64,000 bases of DNA from positions 4,278,001 to 4,342,000 of the forward strand of contig CBDCPM010000004.1 in assembly GCA_965220265.1 (NCBI GenBank), in the 5' to 3' direction. Each line of letters opens with the position of its first letter. Position 1 is the first letter of the stretch. The notes beneath the pieces were generated by a model that was not told the DNA's origin, searched no databases, and saw only the letters and a list, made by a program, of their open reading frames with translations. Source of the stretch: Bin87 sp965220265 (GTDB lineage: Bacteria > Chloroflexota > Dehalococcoidia > Lucifugimonadales > UBA3495). Of this stretch, positions 17,089-25,286 are shown one piece after another. The translations under genes were made by a program, and so were the position numbers.

Positions 17089-17874
17089 CTAACCGTTGTT
17101 GAAGATGTCGTTGGCGATATCCATGGCGCCGCGGGCAAAGGGGATACCAGCGTACAGGGTCATGTGCCCGAATACCTCGATGACCTGGTCTTGGGTGAAG
17201 CCGATGTTGAGGGCGCCGCGGATGTGGCTGCGGAGGGGACCCTCCCGTCCCAATGCAGCAAGGCAGGTCATGGTGCACAGGCACCGGCTGGGCAGATCGA
17301 GGCCGGGACGGGTCCATGTAGCGCCCCAATAGTACTCGCCGGTGGTGCGACCGAGCTCGCGCTCCGCCTGAGTGGGAGGCGCAGGCCTGGCCCCGCCACC
17401 CCCGCCCATGTAGTTGCGGCGGTACTCGTCGCCTCGCTGGAAAAGGCTGTCGGGATCTTCGTTGGGGTCGTGGATCCGGGCGGGCGTGAAGTCGATGCCG
17501 CGTTCCTCGAAAACTTCTTTGCACAAGGTCAGGGCCTGGATGCCAGCCGGGGCTCCGCCGTACCAGGTGTCGTGGATAATCAGCTCGACAACCTGATCGG
17601 GGGTCAGGCCGACGTTCAGGGCGTTGCCGAGGTGCCGCTTCAGTTGTACCTCGCGGTTCATCACGATGAGGCACGAGAGGGTGATCATCTCACGCTGCAC
17701 CGGGGTCAACGCGGGCCGACGCCAGATGGTGCCAAATAGCCCTTCTCCAAGTATCCGTTCCAAGTCTGGCGCGATGTCCCACGCGCTCGGCGACGAGCCG
17801 CCGGTGATTTGCCCGCCGCCGAACATGCGCCGGGTTTCCTGCCCGCGTTCGTAGCGGTCATCGAGTTCAGTCAT
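17089..17874 (-). CDS. tandem carboxymuconolactone decarboxylase (CMD) domain protein
   Basis: This 261-aa protein contains two CMD/AhpD-fold domains (PF02627). Domain 1 (about 50-130) reads Q-R-E-M-I-T-L-S-C-L-I-V-M-N-R-E; domain 2 (about 180-255) reads C-L-C-T-M-T-C-L-A-A-L-G-R-E. Both then have a H-x-x-x-A-L-N-x-G motif followed by a D-Q-V-x-E helix. Neither has the AhpD C-x-x-C redox pair, so a gamma-carboxymuconolactone decarboxylase-like role in aromatic breakdown is more likely than peroxide reduction. A Gly-rich linker (G-G-G-G-G-A-R-P) joins them. The ATG at 17874 has GGAGG six bases upstream; a longer open frame upstream has no support. Confidence 0.85.
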   Translation of the reverse strand: MTELDDRYERGQETRRMFGGGQITGGSSPSAWDIAPDLERILGEGLFGTIWRRPALTPVQREMITLSCLIVMNREVQLKRHLGNALNVGLTPDQVVELIIHDTWYGGAPAGIQALTLCKEVFEERGIDFTPARIHDPNEDPDSLFQRGDEYRRNYMGGGGGARPAPPTQAERELGRTTGEYYWGATWTRPGLDLPSRCLCTMTCLAALGREGPLRSHIRGALNIGFTQDQVIEVFGHMTLYAGIPFARGAMDIANDIFNNG

Positions 17875-18654
17875 GTCATGCCTCCGTGGTTGTAAGACCC
17901 GTAGGGTCAGCGGCAGTGTACGGTCGCGGGCCGGGCTGGCGCAACCGACTTGCGGCGTTGACGTGTCCCAAAGTCTGCGAGGCGTCACGTCGAGACCGAC
18001 GTCCGATACGCGCGGAGGCTTAAATCCCGGCGCGGGCGACGGTATGCAGCCGCCGATGGTATGGCGACAGGGTCGCGGACCTCGTAACAAGACGACCTCG
18101 CAACCATGGTTTCACGACGTCGGGTTGGGGTGAGACCAACGAACGGGTGGATGACCTCCGGGTGGTGATGGTGTGACGGTTGGTGGTTTGATTTGGGTGT
18201 CAGGCGTTGCGGTTTCGGGACGGTGTCGGAGCACGGCCAACACTTTTTTACTCGCATAGTTTTTGAGTCCCAAGCTTCCGTGACCCGAGGGCAGCCGGCT
18301 AATGAGACCGGTGCCGCACGGCACGGGGCGGAGGTGACACCCGCAGGGTCGACACTCGGCCGCCCCGTCGAATAAAGAGAGGGTAGCGGCCGCTGGCGAC
18401 CATGATGCGAAGAACCGACTGGGGCCGTTGCCGACCCGAAACCGTATCGCCTAGCTATTCGGATGTAGGTTTGGCGACGCCGCTGGCCTGGCGGCGGAAA
18501 TGCCTGACGGGACCATTATAGAACGGGTGTCCTATGTAATGCAAGGGGTGAATATCAGCGAGCGAGGTTCGGGGCCAGGCGGTTCTGTGGCAGGGACATT
18601 CAGGATGAACGGGATTTTGCTTATCTGGGCTGTCGTATCAGGTACCCGAGGTGA
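17875..18654. other. 780-base gap without a supported gene
   Basis: Short open frames here (such as 17985-18257 and 18112-18324 on the minus strand) are low-complexity and look like chance. The DNA is rich in small inverted repeats, for example ACGGGGCGG near 18324 and CCGCCCCGT near 18362. On the minus strand a TATAAT box (complement of 18516-18521) has a weak TTGCAT 18 bases upstream. A structured RNA is possible but I recognise none of the common ones (RNase P RNA, tmRNA, SRP RNA, riboswitches). Confidence 0.4.
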
Positions 18655-19494
18655 TCAGGAGCGATCTCCCAGATTGATGGTGTCCGCCGTCATCGCGACT
18701 GAGGCGTCGCGGCTGGCCGGAACCGCTTGCAGCACGTCGTGCGCGAGGAGCGCCGCGATGCACTCGAGGCTGCCGCCCACATAGGTAGAGTCCAGGTCGA
18801 TATCAGTGGCGACGAACCAGGCTCGGTCGGCCGGCCACCAGACGTTGGGTGGCTGCGAGCGGAAATTGGTGTAAAACCCAGCGAGATCCTGCAACCTGCC
18901 CTGGTAGAGCAGATAGTTCCGACCCACGCCCCTGATCCGCCGAGCCCGCCTGACGTCGCGGGGCGCCCGCAGCGGTCTTCCACGGCCGTCAGAGGTGAGC
19001 ATGGCGCTACCGCCGGAGTACTGCCCGTAGCCTTCCCAAACTCCGAAATAACACTGCTCCGGCGTGCCGGTGAATTGCGCCACTAAAGCGGACAATGCGG
19101 TCGCCACTTCCTCATCGAGGCTGCCGTGGTTGGGATCTTCGTTCCATGGACGTGGACCCGGGCCATGGCCCAGCCCGGGCGAACTGATGCCCTCGAAAGA
19201 CATGAGCGGGTGGCATACGCGTCCGGACCATTCCGCCACCGTTGACCATTTCACAGGGTTATCCGATGCGTCCCGCGCGGGATGCAACAGCCGAGCGTGG
19301 GCGGCGTAGCTGTCGGGAACCAATGAGCCCACGGACGCGAATTGGGCGGACAATCCTTCTTCGACCCATCGTCCGGGAGCCACATCAGTCAGAAAGGTGA
19401 CGTCAGGCGGATGGACGCTGTACTCCGTAGCCTCCGGATATCTTCTCCGTCGAGGAACCAACCCCGAGAACAGTTTCGACAACAGATTCAGCAT
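18655..19494 (-). CDS. conserved hypothetical protein, 279 aa
   Basis: No named family recognised. The protein is soluble and Trp-rich. Notable segments are V-W-E-G-Y-G-Q-Y-S-G-G, Y-L-L-Y-Q-G-R-L-Q-D-L, N-V-W-W-P-A-D-R-A-W-F-V-A-T-D and I-D-L-D-S-T-Y-V-G-G-S. The last pattern resembles hypothetical proteins I have seen in Actinobacteria, which suggests a shared fold of unknown function. The N-terminus (L-L-S-K-L-F-S-G-L-V-P-R-R-R-R-Y) is basic, with no signal peptide. The start at 19494 is divergent from the amidohydrolase start at 19532, leaving only 37 bases, so the two promoters must overlap the genes. Confidence 0.7.
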   Translation of the reverse strand: MLNLLSKLFSGLVPRRRRYPEATEYSVHPPDVTFLTDVAPGRWVEEGLSAQFASVGSLVPDSYAAHARLLHPARDASDNPVKWSTVAEWSGRVCHPLMSFEGISSPGLGHGPGPRPWNEDPNHGSLDEEVATALSALVAQFTGTPEQCYFGVWEGYGQYSGGSAMLTSDGRGRPLRAPRDVRRARRIRGVGRNYLLYQGRLQDLAGFYTNFRSQPPNVWWPADRAWFVATDIDLDSTYVGGSLECIAALLAHDVLQAVPASRDASVAMTADTINLGDRS

Positions 19495-19531
19495 GCCATC
19501 CGGTCCTCAACTCGCGTGCTATTATCCAGGC

Positions 19532-21112
19532 ATGATAGACCTACTGATCTGCAATGGGCAGGTAATCGACGGTTCAGGCAGCCCCGGGTTTTACGCGGCG
19601 GTCGCAGTTTCGGGCGATATTGTGACGATCCACCGGGGCGACGACGCGGACTTGCGTGAGAACGCGGCACGCGTGATCGATGCCACCGGGCACGTGGTCT
19701 GCCCGGGGTTCGTCGACCTGCACTCCCACGCCGGGTTGACGATACTGGGCGAGCCGCATCACGATCCGAAGGTGCGGCAGGGTGTGACCACGGAACTGGT
19801 AGGTATCGACGGGATCTCACACGCGCCTTTCAAGACGCAGGAGGAGCTGCACCGCTACATCTGGCTGGACGCCGGCCTGAATGGCTACCCACCCATGCCG
19901 GCCGACTGGCTCACGGTGGCCGATCTGCTGGGAAAGTACGACAACACCGTGGCCATCAACATGGCATATATACTCGGCAACTCGCCGGTGCGCATCTGGA
20001 GCATAGGCTGGGAGCAGCGGGAGGCCACCGACGGCGAGATCGCCGACATGCAGTCGGTGGTGCGAGAAGCGATGGAAGAGGGCGCCTGGGGACTGTCCAC
20101 CGGCCTCGATTACCCGCCGGGCGCGTATGCGGACACCGACGAGCTGGTGGCACTGTCGGAAACGGCCGCCTCCCTTGGAGGCATCTATCACACCCATACG
20201 AGGGCCAGCCTGCTGAGCCAGGGGTACCTGGCGCCGTGGCACGAAGCGGTGGAGATCGGTCGGCGCAGCGGGATTCCGGTGCACCTGACGCATTACCGGC
20301 AGTCCGTGTCGGGCGTGGGCAGCCATCTGGGGCACCTGGGCCTGGTGGAAAACGCGAGGGCGGACGGCATCGACTGCACCTTCGATTGCTACACCTATCC
20401 GTACTCAGGTACGACGCCGACCATCGGATTGCCGCACTGGGCGAAAGACGGCGGGCCGGAGCGGCTCATCGCCGCATTGCAGGACGCGGATGACCGGGCA
20501 CGGATGAAGCGGGAGATTACTCCGAGCCGGCTGGAGAACAACTGGCTGACCAACTTCACCAAGCCGGAAAATCAGATTTACGACGGCCGGCTCATCACCG
20601 ATATCGCCGAGATGCGCGGGCAGGACCCGTCTGACGCGTTGTTCGACCTGCTGCTGTCGGAGAACCTGGGCATCAGCACCGTTGGGCTGGGGACCAACGC
20701 GCAAACCCTGTACGCTTTCGTGTCGCACCCGTACGGGATGATCGCATCCGACGCCATCCTGTTTGGCGAATACCCCAACCCGCGCACCTACGGCTGCTTC
20801 CCGATAGTGCTAGCGGAGTTCGTTCGCGCCGAGAAGCACCTGCGCCTGCCGGAAGCTATCCGCAAGATGACGTCCTTCCCGGCACAGCGGTTGGGAATCC
20901 CAGACAGGGGCCTGCTGCGGGACGGGTTCAAGGCGGACATCGTGGTGTTCAACCCGGACACGGTCAAGGCGCTGGCGACGAAAGAGAACCCCAAGCAGTA
21001 CCCGGTGGGCATCGAGTACGTGATCGTCAACGGGCAGGTGGTGATCCAGCAGGGCGAGAACACCGGGGCTTTGCCGGGACGGGGCCTGCGCCGCGGGCGT
21101 GCCGCCACGTAA
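19532..21112 (+). CDS. N-acyl-D-amino-acid deacylase family amidohydrolase
   Basis: This 526-aa amidohydrolase of the D-aminoacylase group hydrolyses N-acylated D-amino acids or similar amides. The start is L-I-C-N-G-Q-V-I-D-G-S-G. The metal motif F-V-D-L-H-S-H-A-G is followed by V-R-Q-G-V-T-T-E-L-V-G; in this group Cys or Glu bridges the metals. Then come G-A-W-G-L-S-T-G-L-D-Y-P-P-G, I-Y-H-T-H-T-R, V-H-L-T-H-Y-R and a late M-I-A-S-D-A-I-L-F-G-E with the catalytic Asp. The C-terminus has G-L-L-R-D-G-F-K-A-D-I-V-V-F-N-P-D. A TATTAT box at 19520-19525, only 6 bases before the ATG, would fit a nearly leaderless transcript. Confidence 0.9.
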   Translation: MIDLLICNGQVIDGSGSPGFYAAVAVSGDIVTIHRGDDADLRENAARVIDATGHVVCPGFVDLHSHAGLTILGEPHHDPKVRQGVTTELVGIDGISHAPFKTQEELHRYIWLDAGLNGYPPMPADWLTVADLLGKYDNTVAINMAYILGNSPVRIWSIGWEQREATDGEIADMQSVVREAMEEGAWGLSTGLDYPPGAYADTDELVALSETAASLGGIYHTHTRASLLSQGYLAPWHEAVEIGRRSGIPVHLTHYRQSVSGVGSHLGHLGLVENARADGIDCTFDCYTYPYSGTTPTIGLPHWAKDGGPERLIAALQDADDRARMKREITPSRLENNWLTNFTKPENQIYDGRLITDIAEMRGQDPSDALFDLLLSENLGISTVGLGTNAQTLYAFVSHPYGMIASDAILFGEYPNPRTYGCFPIVLAEFVRAEKHLRLPEAIRKMTSFPAQRLGIPDRGLLRDGFKADIVVFNPDTVKALATKENPKQYPVGIEYVIVNGQVVIQQGENTGALPGRGLRRGRAAT

Positions 21113-21119
21113 CGCGCTG

Positions 21120-21650
21120 ATGGCGGACTCCGTTTCTCCCGACTATCGCTACTGCCCGCGTTGCGGGCGGGAGCTGGACGCCAGGGTTCGCGGCGGGTTG
21201 CCCAGGCCATCGTGCGGGGCGTGCGGTTTCGTGCATTTCCGCAACCCGGCCGTCGGTGTCGCCGTGGTGGTGCTGGACGACGACGGAAGGGTCCTGCTGG
21301 GCAGGCGGTCGGCCGGCGGCAACGTCGGGGAATGGTGCATTCCCTGCGGTTACGTGGAATGGGGCGAGGACATCCGCGAAGCCGCGCGGCGGGAGTTCGC
21401 CGAGGAAACGGGGTTGGACGTGCAGATCGGGAACGTGTGCGCGGTGCATTCCAACTTTCACAATCCGGTGTCGCTGACCGTGGGCGTGTGGTTTTACGGG
21501 ACCGTCGTAGGCGGGCAAACTCACGCCTCGGACGACCTGGATCGGGTTGGCTGGTTTGCGCCGAGTGATCCGCCCGAGTCGCTGGCGTTTCCGACTGACA
21601 GGCTGGTGCTGGCGGAATTGGCCAAAACTTGCCACTGGAATGGACATTGA
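21120..21650 (+). CDS. Nudix hydrolase with N-terminal zinc ribbon
   Basis: This 176-aa protein has a zinc ribbon (Y-C-P-R-C-G-R-E-L-D ... C-G-A-C-G-F) followed by a complete Nudix box G-x5-E-x7-R-E-x-x-E-E-x-G, seen as G-Y-V-E-W-G-E-D then R-R-E-F-A-E-E-T-G. The ribbon-Nudix order resembles NADH pyrophosphatase NudC and related ADP-ribose pyrophosphatases, but the NudC-specific S-Q-P-W-P-F-P-x-S motif is absent. Substrate is therefore an unspecified nucleoside diphosphate derivative. The ATG at 21120 is preferred; a GTG at 21099 overlapping the deacylase stop is possible. It is probably cotranscribed with the deacylase. Confidence 0.88.
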   Translation: MADSVSPDYRYCPRCGRELDARVRGGLPRPSCGACGFVHFRNPAVGVAVVVLDDDGRVLLGRRSAGGNVGEWCIPCGYVEWGEDIREAARREFAEETGLDVQIGNVCAVHSNFHNPVSLTVGVWFYGTVVGGQTHASDDLDRVGWFAPSDPPESLAFPTDRLVLAELAKTCHWNGH

Positions 21651-21674
21651 CCGCGTCGGCGGAATAATCTAGGT

Positions 21675-21723
21675 TTCGTAGTTGCCAAGAGACTGGTCCG
21701 CTAGGCATGCGGCCAACTACGAA
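21675..21723. promoter_or_regulatory. inverted repeat upstream of the DUF262-HNH gene
   Basis: TTCGTAGTTG (21675-21684) and CAACTACGAA (21714-21723) form a perfect 10-bp inverted repeat with a 29-nt interior, 25 bases before the DUF262 gene. It could be an operator or cruciform, or the left scar of the event that inserted the gene. There is no T tract, so a terminator is unlikely. Confidence 0.5.
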
Positions 21724-21748
21724 CGAAGACCCCCAAAGGAGCCACTGA

Positions 21749-23116
21749 ATGGACAACGATTTGCGTCACGTTTCAGTAAATGAATTAGTGGAACTGTACA
21801 GGCATGACATGCTCGTTGCCAACAGGGAGTACCAACGTGGCCAAGTATGGAGTGACGCTCAAAAGAAGAAACTCATCGACTCATTGATGCGCGGCTATCC
21901 TTTGCCCGTCATTTACCTTCATCACATCAAGAAACAGATTTCAGGCATGACGAGCGAAGGCCTGGAAATCATTGACGGCCAACAGCGAATCAGGTCGCTC
22001 TACGAGTTCGCTGAGGGTGGACATCGCCTATTCGATCCCGTCGCCGATGACAAACAGGCACGATTTCCCGAGTTCATTAAGGATCAGCCTTGCCCTTGGG
22101 GCGGAAAATTTTTCCAAGGACTAACCGAAGAGCTTCAAAAGCGTTTTTTGGACACTACATTGCCAGTCGCTTGGATCGAAAGCGAAGACCCGAACGAAAT
22201 ACGTGACTTGTTCGTCCGTCTTCAAGCAGGGCTCCCGCTTAACCCTCAAGAAAAGCGTGACGTCCAACCTGGTGACTTTGCTGAGGTAGTTACTCAACTT
22301 GGTGGCAAGCCGCCCATTGCGAGGTACCCGGGACATCCGTTTTTCCAGACAGTCATGCGTATGAAACCAGGGGGGAACCGTGGAGAAACGCGTACCGTAG
22401 CGGCCCAAATATCCATGGTGTATTTGTCCCATCTAAAACATGGCGCCGATGATTTCGAAAGCATCAGTTCTCCCGCAATCGATGAGTTCTATTACCGGAA
22501 CATTGCATTCGATTTCAATGCCGCAGACGTCGAACGATTGTGGAGAATCTTCGACAAATTGGATGCGCTGTTAGGAGATGGCAAACGGCCAAGAATGCAA
22601 CTCCATCATGCTATCCATGTGGTCATGTTAGTGAATGCCCTCTGGGAGGACTTTGCACCAAGCTGGGAGGACGATCTGCCGGAAGCCGTCGATTGGTTTA
22701 CTGCTTCATTGGCGTACGCAACCAAACAGGCAAAAGAATCTCCTGAGCCTAACGAATTTTGGTCACGCTACGGCCAATGGGCAAGGACCAACGCAAATAG
22801 CGGTGACACTATTCGAAGACGCCACGAATTCTATATGCATCAGATGCTGGGCCGTCTAAACCCGCGCAAAAAAGACCCGAAGCGTGCTTTCGGAAACAAT
22901 GAACGGGAAATTATCTACTTTCGTGACCAAAAAAGATGCCAAGTCTGCTCCGGGCAAGTCAATTGGAATGACGCCGAAATCCACCATGTGCAGGAGCATC
23001 ACACTGGCGGCCCCACAGAACTGGAAAACGGTGCGCTGGTTCACAGTCAGTGCCACCCTAAGGGATCAAAGGCACAGTGGTGTGTTGGAAGCGTGGTCGC
23101 GAATGTCCATTGTTAA
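21749..23116 (+). CDS. DUF262 domain protein with C-terminal HNH nuclease
   Basis: This 455-aa protein joins a DUF262 (GmrS/ParB-like NTPase) domain to an HNH nuclease. DUF262 hallmarks are R-E-Y-Q-R-G-Q-V-W near residue 30, L-P-V-I-Y-L near 52 and I-I-D-G-Q-Q-R near 75-80. The HNH region (about 398-441) has C-Q-V-C, I-H-H-V-Q-E-H, L-E-N-G and H-S-Q-C-H, giving two Cys pairs plus catalytic histidines. Such single proteins are related to GmrSD/BrxU-type modification-dependent restriction enzymes, so antiviral defence is the likely role (inference). AAAGGAG precedes the ATG. The gene is visibly lower in GC than its neighbours, is flanked by an inverted repeat and a duplication, and is probably acquired. 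Confidence 0.85.
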   Translation: MDNDLRHVSVNELVELYRHDMLVANREYQRGQVWSDAQKKKLIDSLMRGYPLPVIYLHHIKKQISGMTSEGLEIIDGQQRIRSLYEFAEGGHRLFDPVADDKQARFPEFIKDQPCPWGGKFFQGLTEELQKRFLDTTLPVAWIESEDPNEIRDLFVRLQAGLPLNPQEKRDVQPGDFAEVVTQLGGKPPIARYPGHPFFQTVMRMKPGGNRGETRTVAAQISMVYLSHLKHGADDFESISSPAIDEFYYRNIAFDFNAADVERLWRIFDKLDALLGDGKRPRMQLHHAIHVVMLVNALWEDFAPSWEDDLPEAVDWFTASLAYATKQAKESPEPNEFWSRYGQWARTNANSGDTIRRRHEFYMHQMLGRLNPRKKDPKRAFGNNEREIIYFRDQKRCQVCSGQVNWNDAEIHHVQEHHTGGPTELENGALVHSQCHPKGSKAQWCVGSVVANVHC

Positions 23117-23316
23117 TTAAATGCGGCCCCAGACTGCCGTGTATGTTGGAGTCGGAACCTCGGTTTCAGTGGCGGTATCGCATCGAACTCGCAAGCGCTG
23201 TCCATTGTTAATTAAATGCGGCCCCAGACTGCCGGGTATGTTTGGAGTCGCCAAACAACGAACCTCGGTTTCAGTGGCGGCACCAAAGTCTGATCGCATC
23301 GAACATGCAAGCGCTG
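23104..23316. repeat. imperfect tandem duplication at the 3' end of the DUF262-HNH gene
   Basis: Unit 1 (23104-23200) and unit 2 (23199-23316) share TGTCCATTGTTAATTAAATG, GCGGCCCCAGACTGCCG, GAACCTCGGTTTCAGTGGCG and ATCGCATCGAAC plus GCAAGCGCTG. Unit 2 is longer by two short insertions. The left part copies the last codons and stop of the DUF262 gene. The right part copies the start region of the amidotransferase gene; its ATG (23305) reads TCG in unit 1. Confidence 0.9.
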
Positions 23317-24075
23317 ATCATCCAACACCATCCCGTCGAGACCTTGGGGGACAATTTCACCGGCATCCTCAAGGAGGCGGGTTTCGCCTCGACTACGGTG
23401 CCCGTGTATGCGGGCGCACCCGAATTCACTGTGTTTGACGCGCCGGATGCATCTGACATCGACCTGATTGTGGCTCTGGGCGGGCCGATGTCGGCCAACG
23501 ACAACTTCCCGGCGCTGATCCAGGAGATGGCCTATTTGCGCGCTGCGGCCACCGGTGATGTTGGCAACCGGCCGCCGACGCCCGTTGTCGGCATCTGCCT
23601 GGGAGCGCAACTGCTTTCTCGTGCGCTGGGCGGCGCGGTGGCACCCACCGGCGGCTACCAGTTCGGTCTACGCAAGATCGACATTACCGCCGACGGCGCG
23701 AGCGATCCGGCGTTTCGCAAAATCGCCGTCCCGACGGTCCCGACCCTGCACGGCGAGCAGTTCACCGTTCCACCCGGGGCCACGTTGTTGGCTGAGGGCA
23801 CCATGCTTCGCCGCGACGGCGGATGGGTGCGTCACCCGATGGCATTTCGTTACGGAGTTTCGTACGGGTTCCAGTTCGAACCACAGTTGACACTGGACGA
23901 ATTGCGCGTTTGGAACCGGGCACTGGCGGGCGACTACGAGCTGATGGGGGACCGGTTCGATCCGGCGGAGGAGGCCTCGCGCAACCTTCGCGAGTTCACT
24001 GCATTCGCCCCGCACCACGAGGCCCAAATGGGACGGATGCTGAAGGCTCTGCTGGGGCAGGCGGGCCTTTCGTAG
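23305..24075 (+). CDS. class I glutamine amidotransferase-like protein, catalytic His not seen
   Basis: This 256-aa protein has the class I glutamine amidotransferase fold. The start M-Q-A-L-I-I-Q-H-H-P matches relatives. The oxyanion strand is A-L-G-G-P-M-S, the nucleophile elbow is V-G-I-C-L-G-A-Q-L-L (Cys near residue 98), and L-H-G-E-Q-F follows. Where the catalytic His and Glu normally sit (F-Q-F-H-P-E), this protein reads F-Q-F-E-P-Q, so the triad looks incomplete. It may not hydrolyse glutamine, or it may use another residue. The ATG lies inside unit 2 of the duplication. The C-terminal 60 residues are helical, as in the YfeJ-like group. It is a lone gene. Confidence 0.8.
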   Translation: MQALIIQHHPVETLGDNFTGILKEAGFASTTVPVYAGAPEFTVFDAPDASDIDLIVALGGPMSANDNFPALIQEMAYLRAAATGDVGNRPPTPVVGICLGAQLLSRALGGAVAPTGGYQFGLRKIDITADGASDPAFRKIAVPTVPTLHGEQFTVPPGATLLAEGTMLRRDGGWVRHPMAFRYGVSYGFQFEPQLTLDELRVWNRALAGDYELMGDRFDPAEEASRNLREFTAFAPHHEAQMGRMLKALLGQAGLS

Positions 24076-24132
24076 CCCGCACCGGACTGGGGTCGCGCGC
24101 GCATTCGAAAATCCGAGCGTGCGACCTCCAGA

Positions 24133-24269
24133 CTCACGCGTACCCGGTTTGTCATTGCGAGGAGCGAAGCGACGCAGCAATCCCGTCGCCCGGACGATGA
24201 CTCATCCACCACCGAGATTGCCGCGCTTCGCTCGCAATGACAGTTTGAACGCCAGTGGGTACGGGTGAG
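24133..24269. repeat. dispersed palindromic element, copy C
   Basis: This is the cleanest copy, in the 390-base gap before the dienelactone hydrolase gene. Outer arms are CTCACGCGTACCC and GGGTACGGGTGAG. Inner arms are TCATTGCGAGGAGCGAAGCG and GCGCTTCGCTCGCAATGA. The rest of the gap holds the direct repeat at 24245-24332 and nothing else I can support. Confidence 0.8.
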
Positions 24270-24332
24270 GCCGGAACGGTTGCGGCTTGCGGGTTGGGCG
24301 AGGGTTGAACGCCAGTGGGTACGGGTGAGGCC
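24245..24332. repeat. two direct 28-base repeats, period 60
   Basis: A 28-base sequence beginning TTGAACGCCAGTGGGTACGG occurs at 24245-24272 and again, identically, at 24305-24332. The first copy is the right end of palindromic element C, so the second looks like a duplicated element end. Two copies with one spacer do not make a CRISPR. Confidence 0.85.
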
Positions 24333-24465
24333 CTCCCGCTGTTTGACTTGCGGCAGGGCCGATAGTAACCTGCCATCGTGCTCAGTTGGGTCTCCCACGG
24401 TGGAGTTTTGTGCCTGCTGAAGCGCAAAACCACAGCCAGCCCAGTTTACTCGGAGGTACCGCGTT

Positions 24466-25212
24466 ATGGCTTACGAAGGAATGATTGCCGAACAAGTTTG
24501 GGTCGAAGGGCACGAGGGTGACCGCATCAACGCCTACATAGCACGCCCGCTGGGATCAGGCCCGTTCCCCGCTGTGATGATGTTCCATCACATGCCCGGG
24601 TGGGATGCTGCGAGCAAGGAGATGGCTCGCAAATTCGCTCACAATGGTTACATAGCCATCGCTCCCAACCTGCATTACCGCGAAGGCAGCGACGACCCCG
24701 TAGCCAACAGCACCAGCATTCGTGATAAGGGCGGAATGCCTGACGCGCGCACCCTGGGCGACGCGGCGGGCGCCATCGGCTACCTTCGACACCTAGACGT
24801 GCACAATGGCAAGGTCGGCATCATCGGGTTCTGCTCGGGCGGACGCCAGGTGTTCCTGGCCGCCTGCAAGCTCAGCGGCATCGACGCGGCGGTCGACTGC
24901 TGGGGCGGCGGGGTCACTGCTCGCGACAGCGAGCCTCCCACCGAGGCCATGCCTCACGCTCCCATCGAGTTCGTCGGCGATTTGTCGTGCGCACTGCTGG
25001 GGATTTTCGGGGAGGATGACGCACGTCCCACCGTCGACGAGGTGAAGGCCACCGATGCCGCCATCAAGGCCGCCGGCAAGTCGTGGGAGTACGAAATCTA
25101 TCCCAACGCCGGACACGGCTTCGTCGCGGTTGACCGGCCCAGCTACGCAGTGGAAGCCTCCAACGCAGCCTGGCCGCGCATCTTCCAGTTCTACGGGCAG
25201 CACCTGTCGTAG
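24466..25212 (+). CDS. dienelactone hydrolase family protein
   Basis: This 248-aa alpha/beta hydrolase belongs to the dienelactone hydrolase family, which opens lactones such as dienelactone in chloroaromatic degradation. The nucleophile elbow is G-F-C-S-G-G (Cys near residue 124). The acid Asp is in G-I-F-G-E-D-D-A-R-P, and the catalytic His is in N-A-G-H-G-F. The N-terminus has M-M-F-H-H-M-P-G-W in the oxyanion region, which varies in this family. GGAGGT at 24451 gives a strong start. With the nearby CMD-domain protein it hints at aromatic or lactone catabolism, but they are not an operon. Confidence 0.9.
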   Translation: MAYEGMIAEQVWVEGHEGDRINAYIARPLGSGPFPAVMMFHHMPGWDAASKEMARKFAHNGYIAIAPNLHYREGSDDPVANSTSIRDKGGMPDARTLGDAAGAIGYLRHLDVHNGKVGIIGFCSGGRQVFLAACKLSGIDAAVDCWGGGVTARDSEPPTEAMPHAPIEFVGDLSCALLGIFGEDDARPTVDEVKATDAAIKAAGKSWEYEIYPNAGHGFVAVDRPSYAVEASNAAWPRIFQFYGQHLS

Positions 25213-25233
25213 AAATCCAGCAATCTGAGCGCT

Positions 25234-25262
25234 AAAAAAGGGGCGGGTCTTGGACCCGCCCC
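25234..25262 (-). terminator. Rho-independent terminator
   Basis: GGGGCGGGTC (25240-25249) pairs with GACCCGCCCC (25253-25262) around a 3-nt loop. Read on the minus strand it is followed by TTTTTT (complement of 25234-25239), so it ends the minus-strand operon finishing at 25287. It may also block read-through from the dienelactone hydrolase gene. Confidence 0.85.
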
Positions 25263-25286
25263 AAATTGTTGCTTCAACGCTCAGGT

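Noticed and set aside
17875..18090. N-terminal extension of the CMD-domain protein
   Set aside because: The extra residues are low-complexity and the GGAGG site fixes the start at 17874.
18291..18315. Resemblance to the B12-box end of a cobalamin riboswitch (AGCCGG then GAGACCGG)
   Set aside because: The spacing is wrong and the upstream riboswitch core motifs are absent.
23117..23299. 60-aa minus-strand ORF with an internal repeat
   Set aside because: It lies wholly within the tandem duplication and its apparent repeat is just the DNA duplication.
24245..24332. Possible CRISPR
   Set aside because: Only two repeats and one spacer, no cas genes, and the repeat is an end of a dispersed element.
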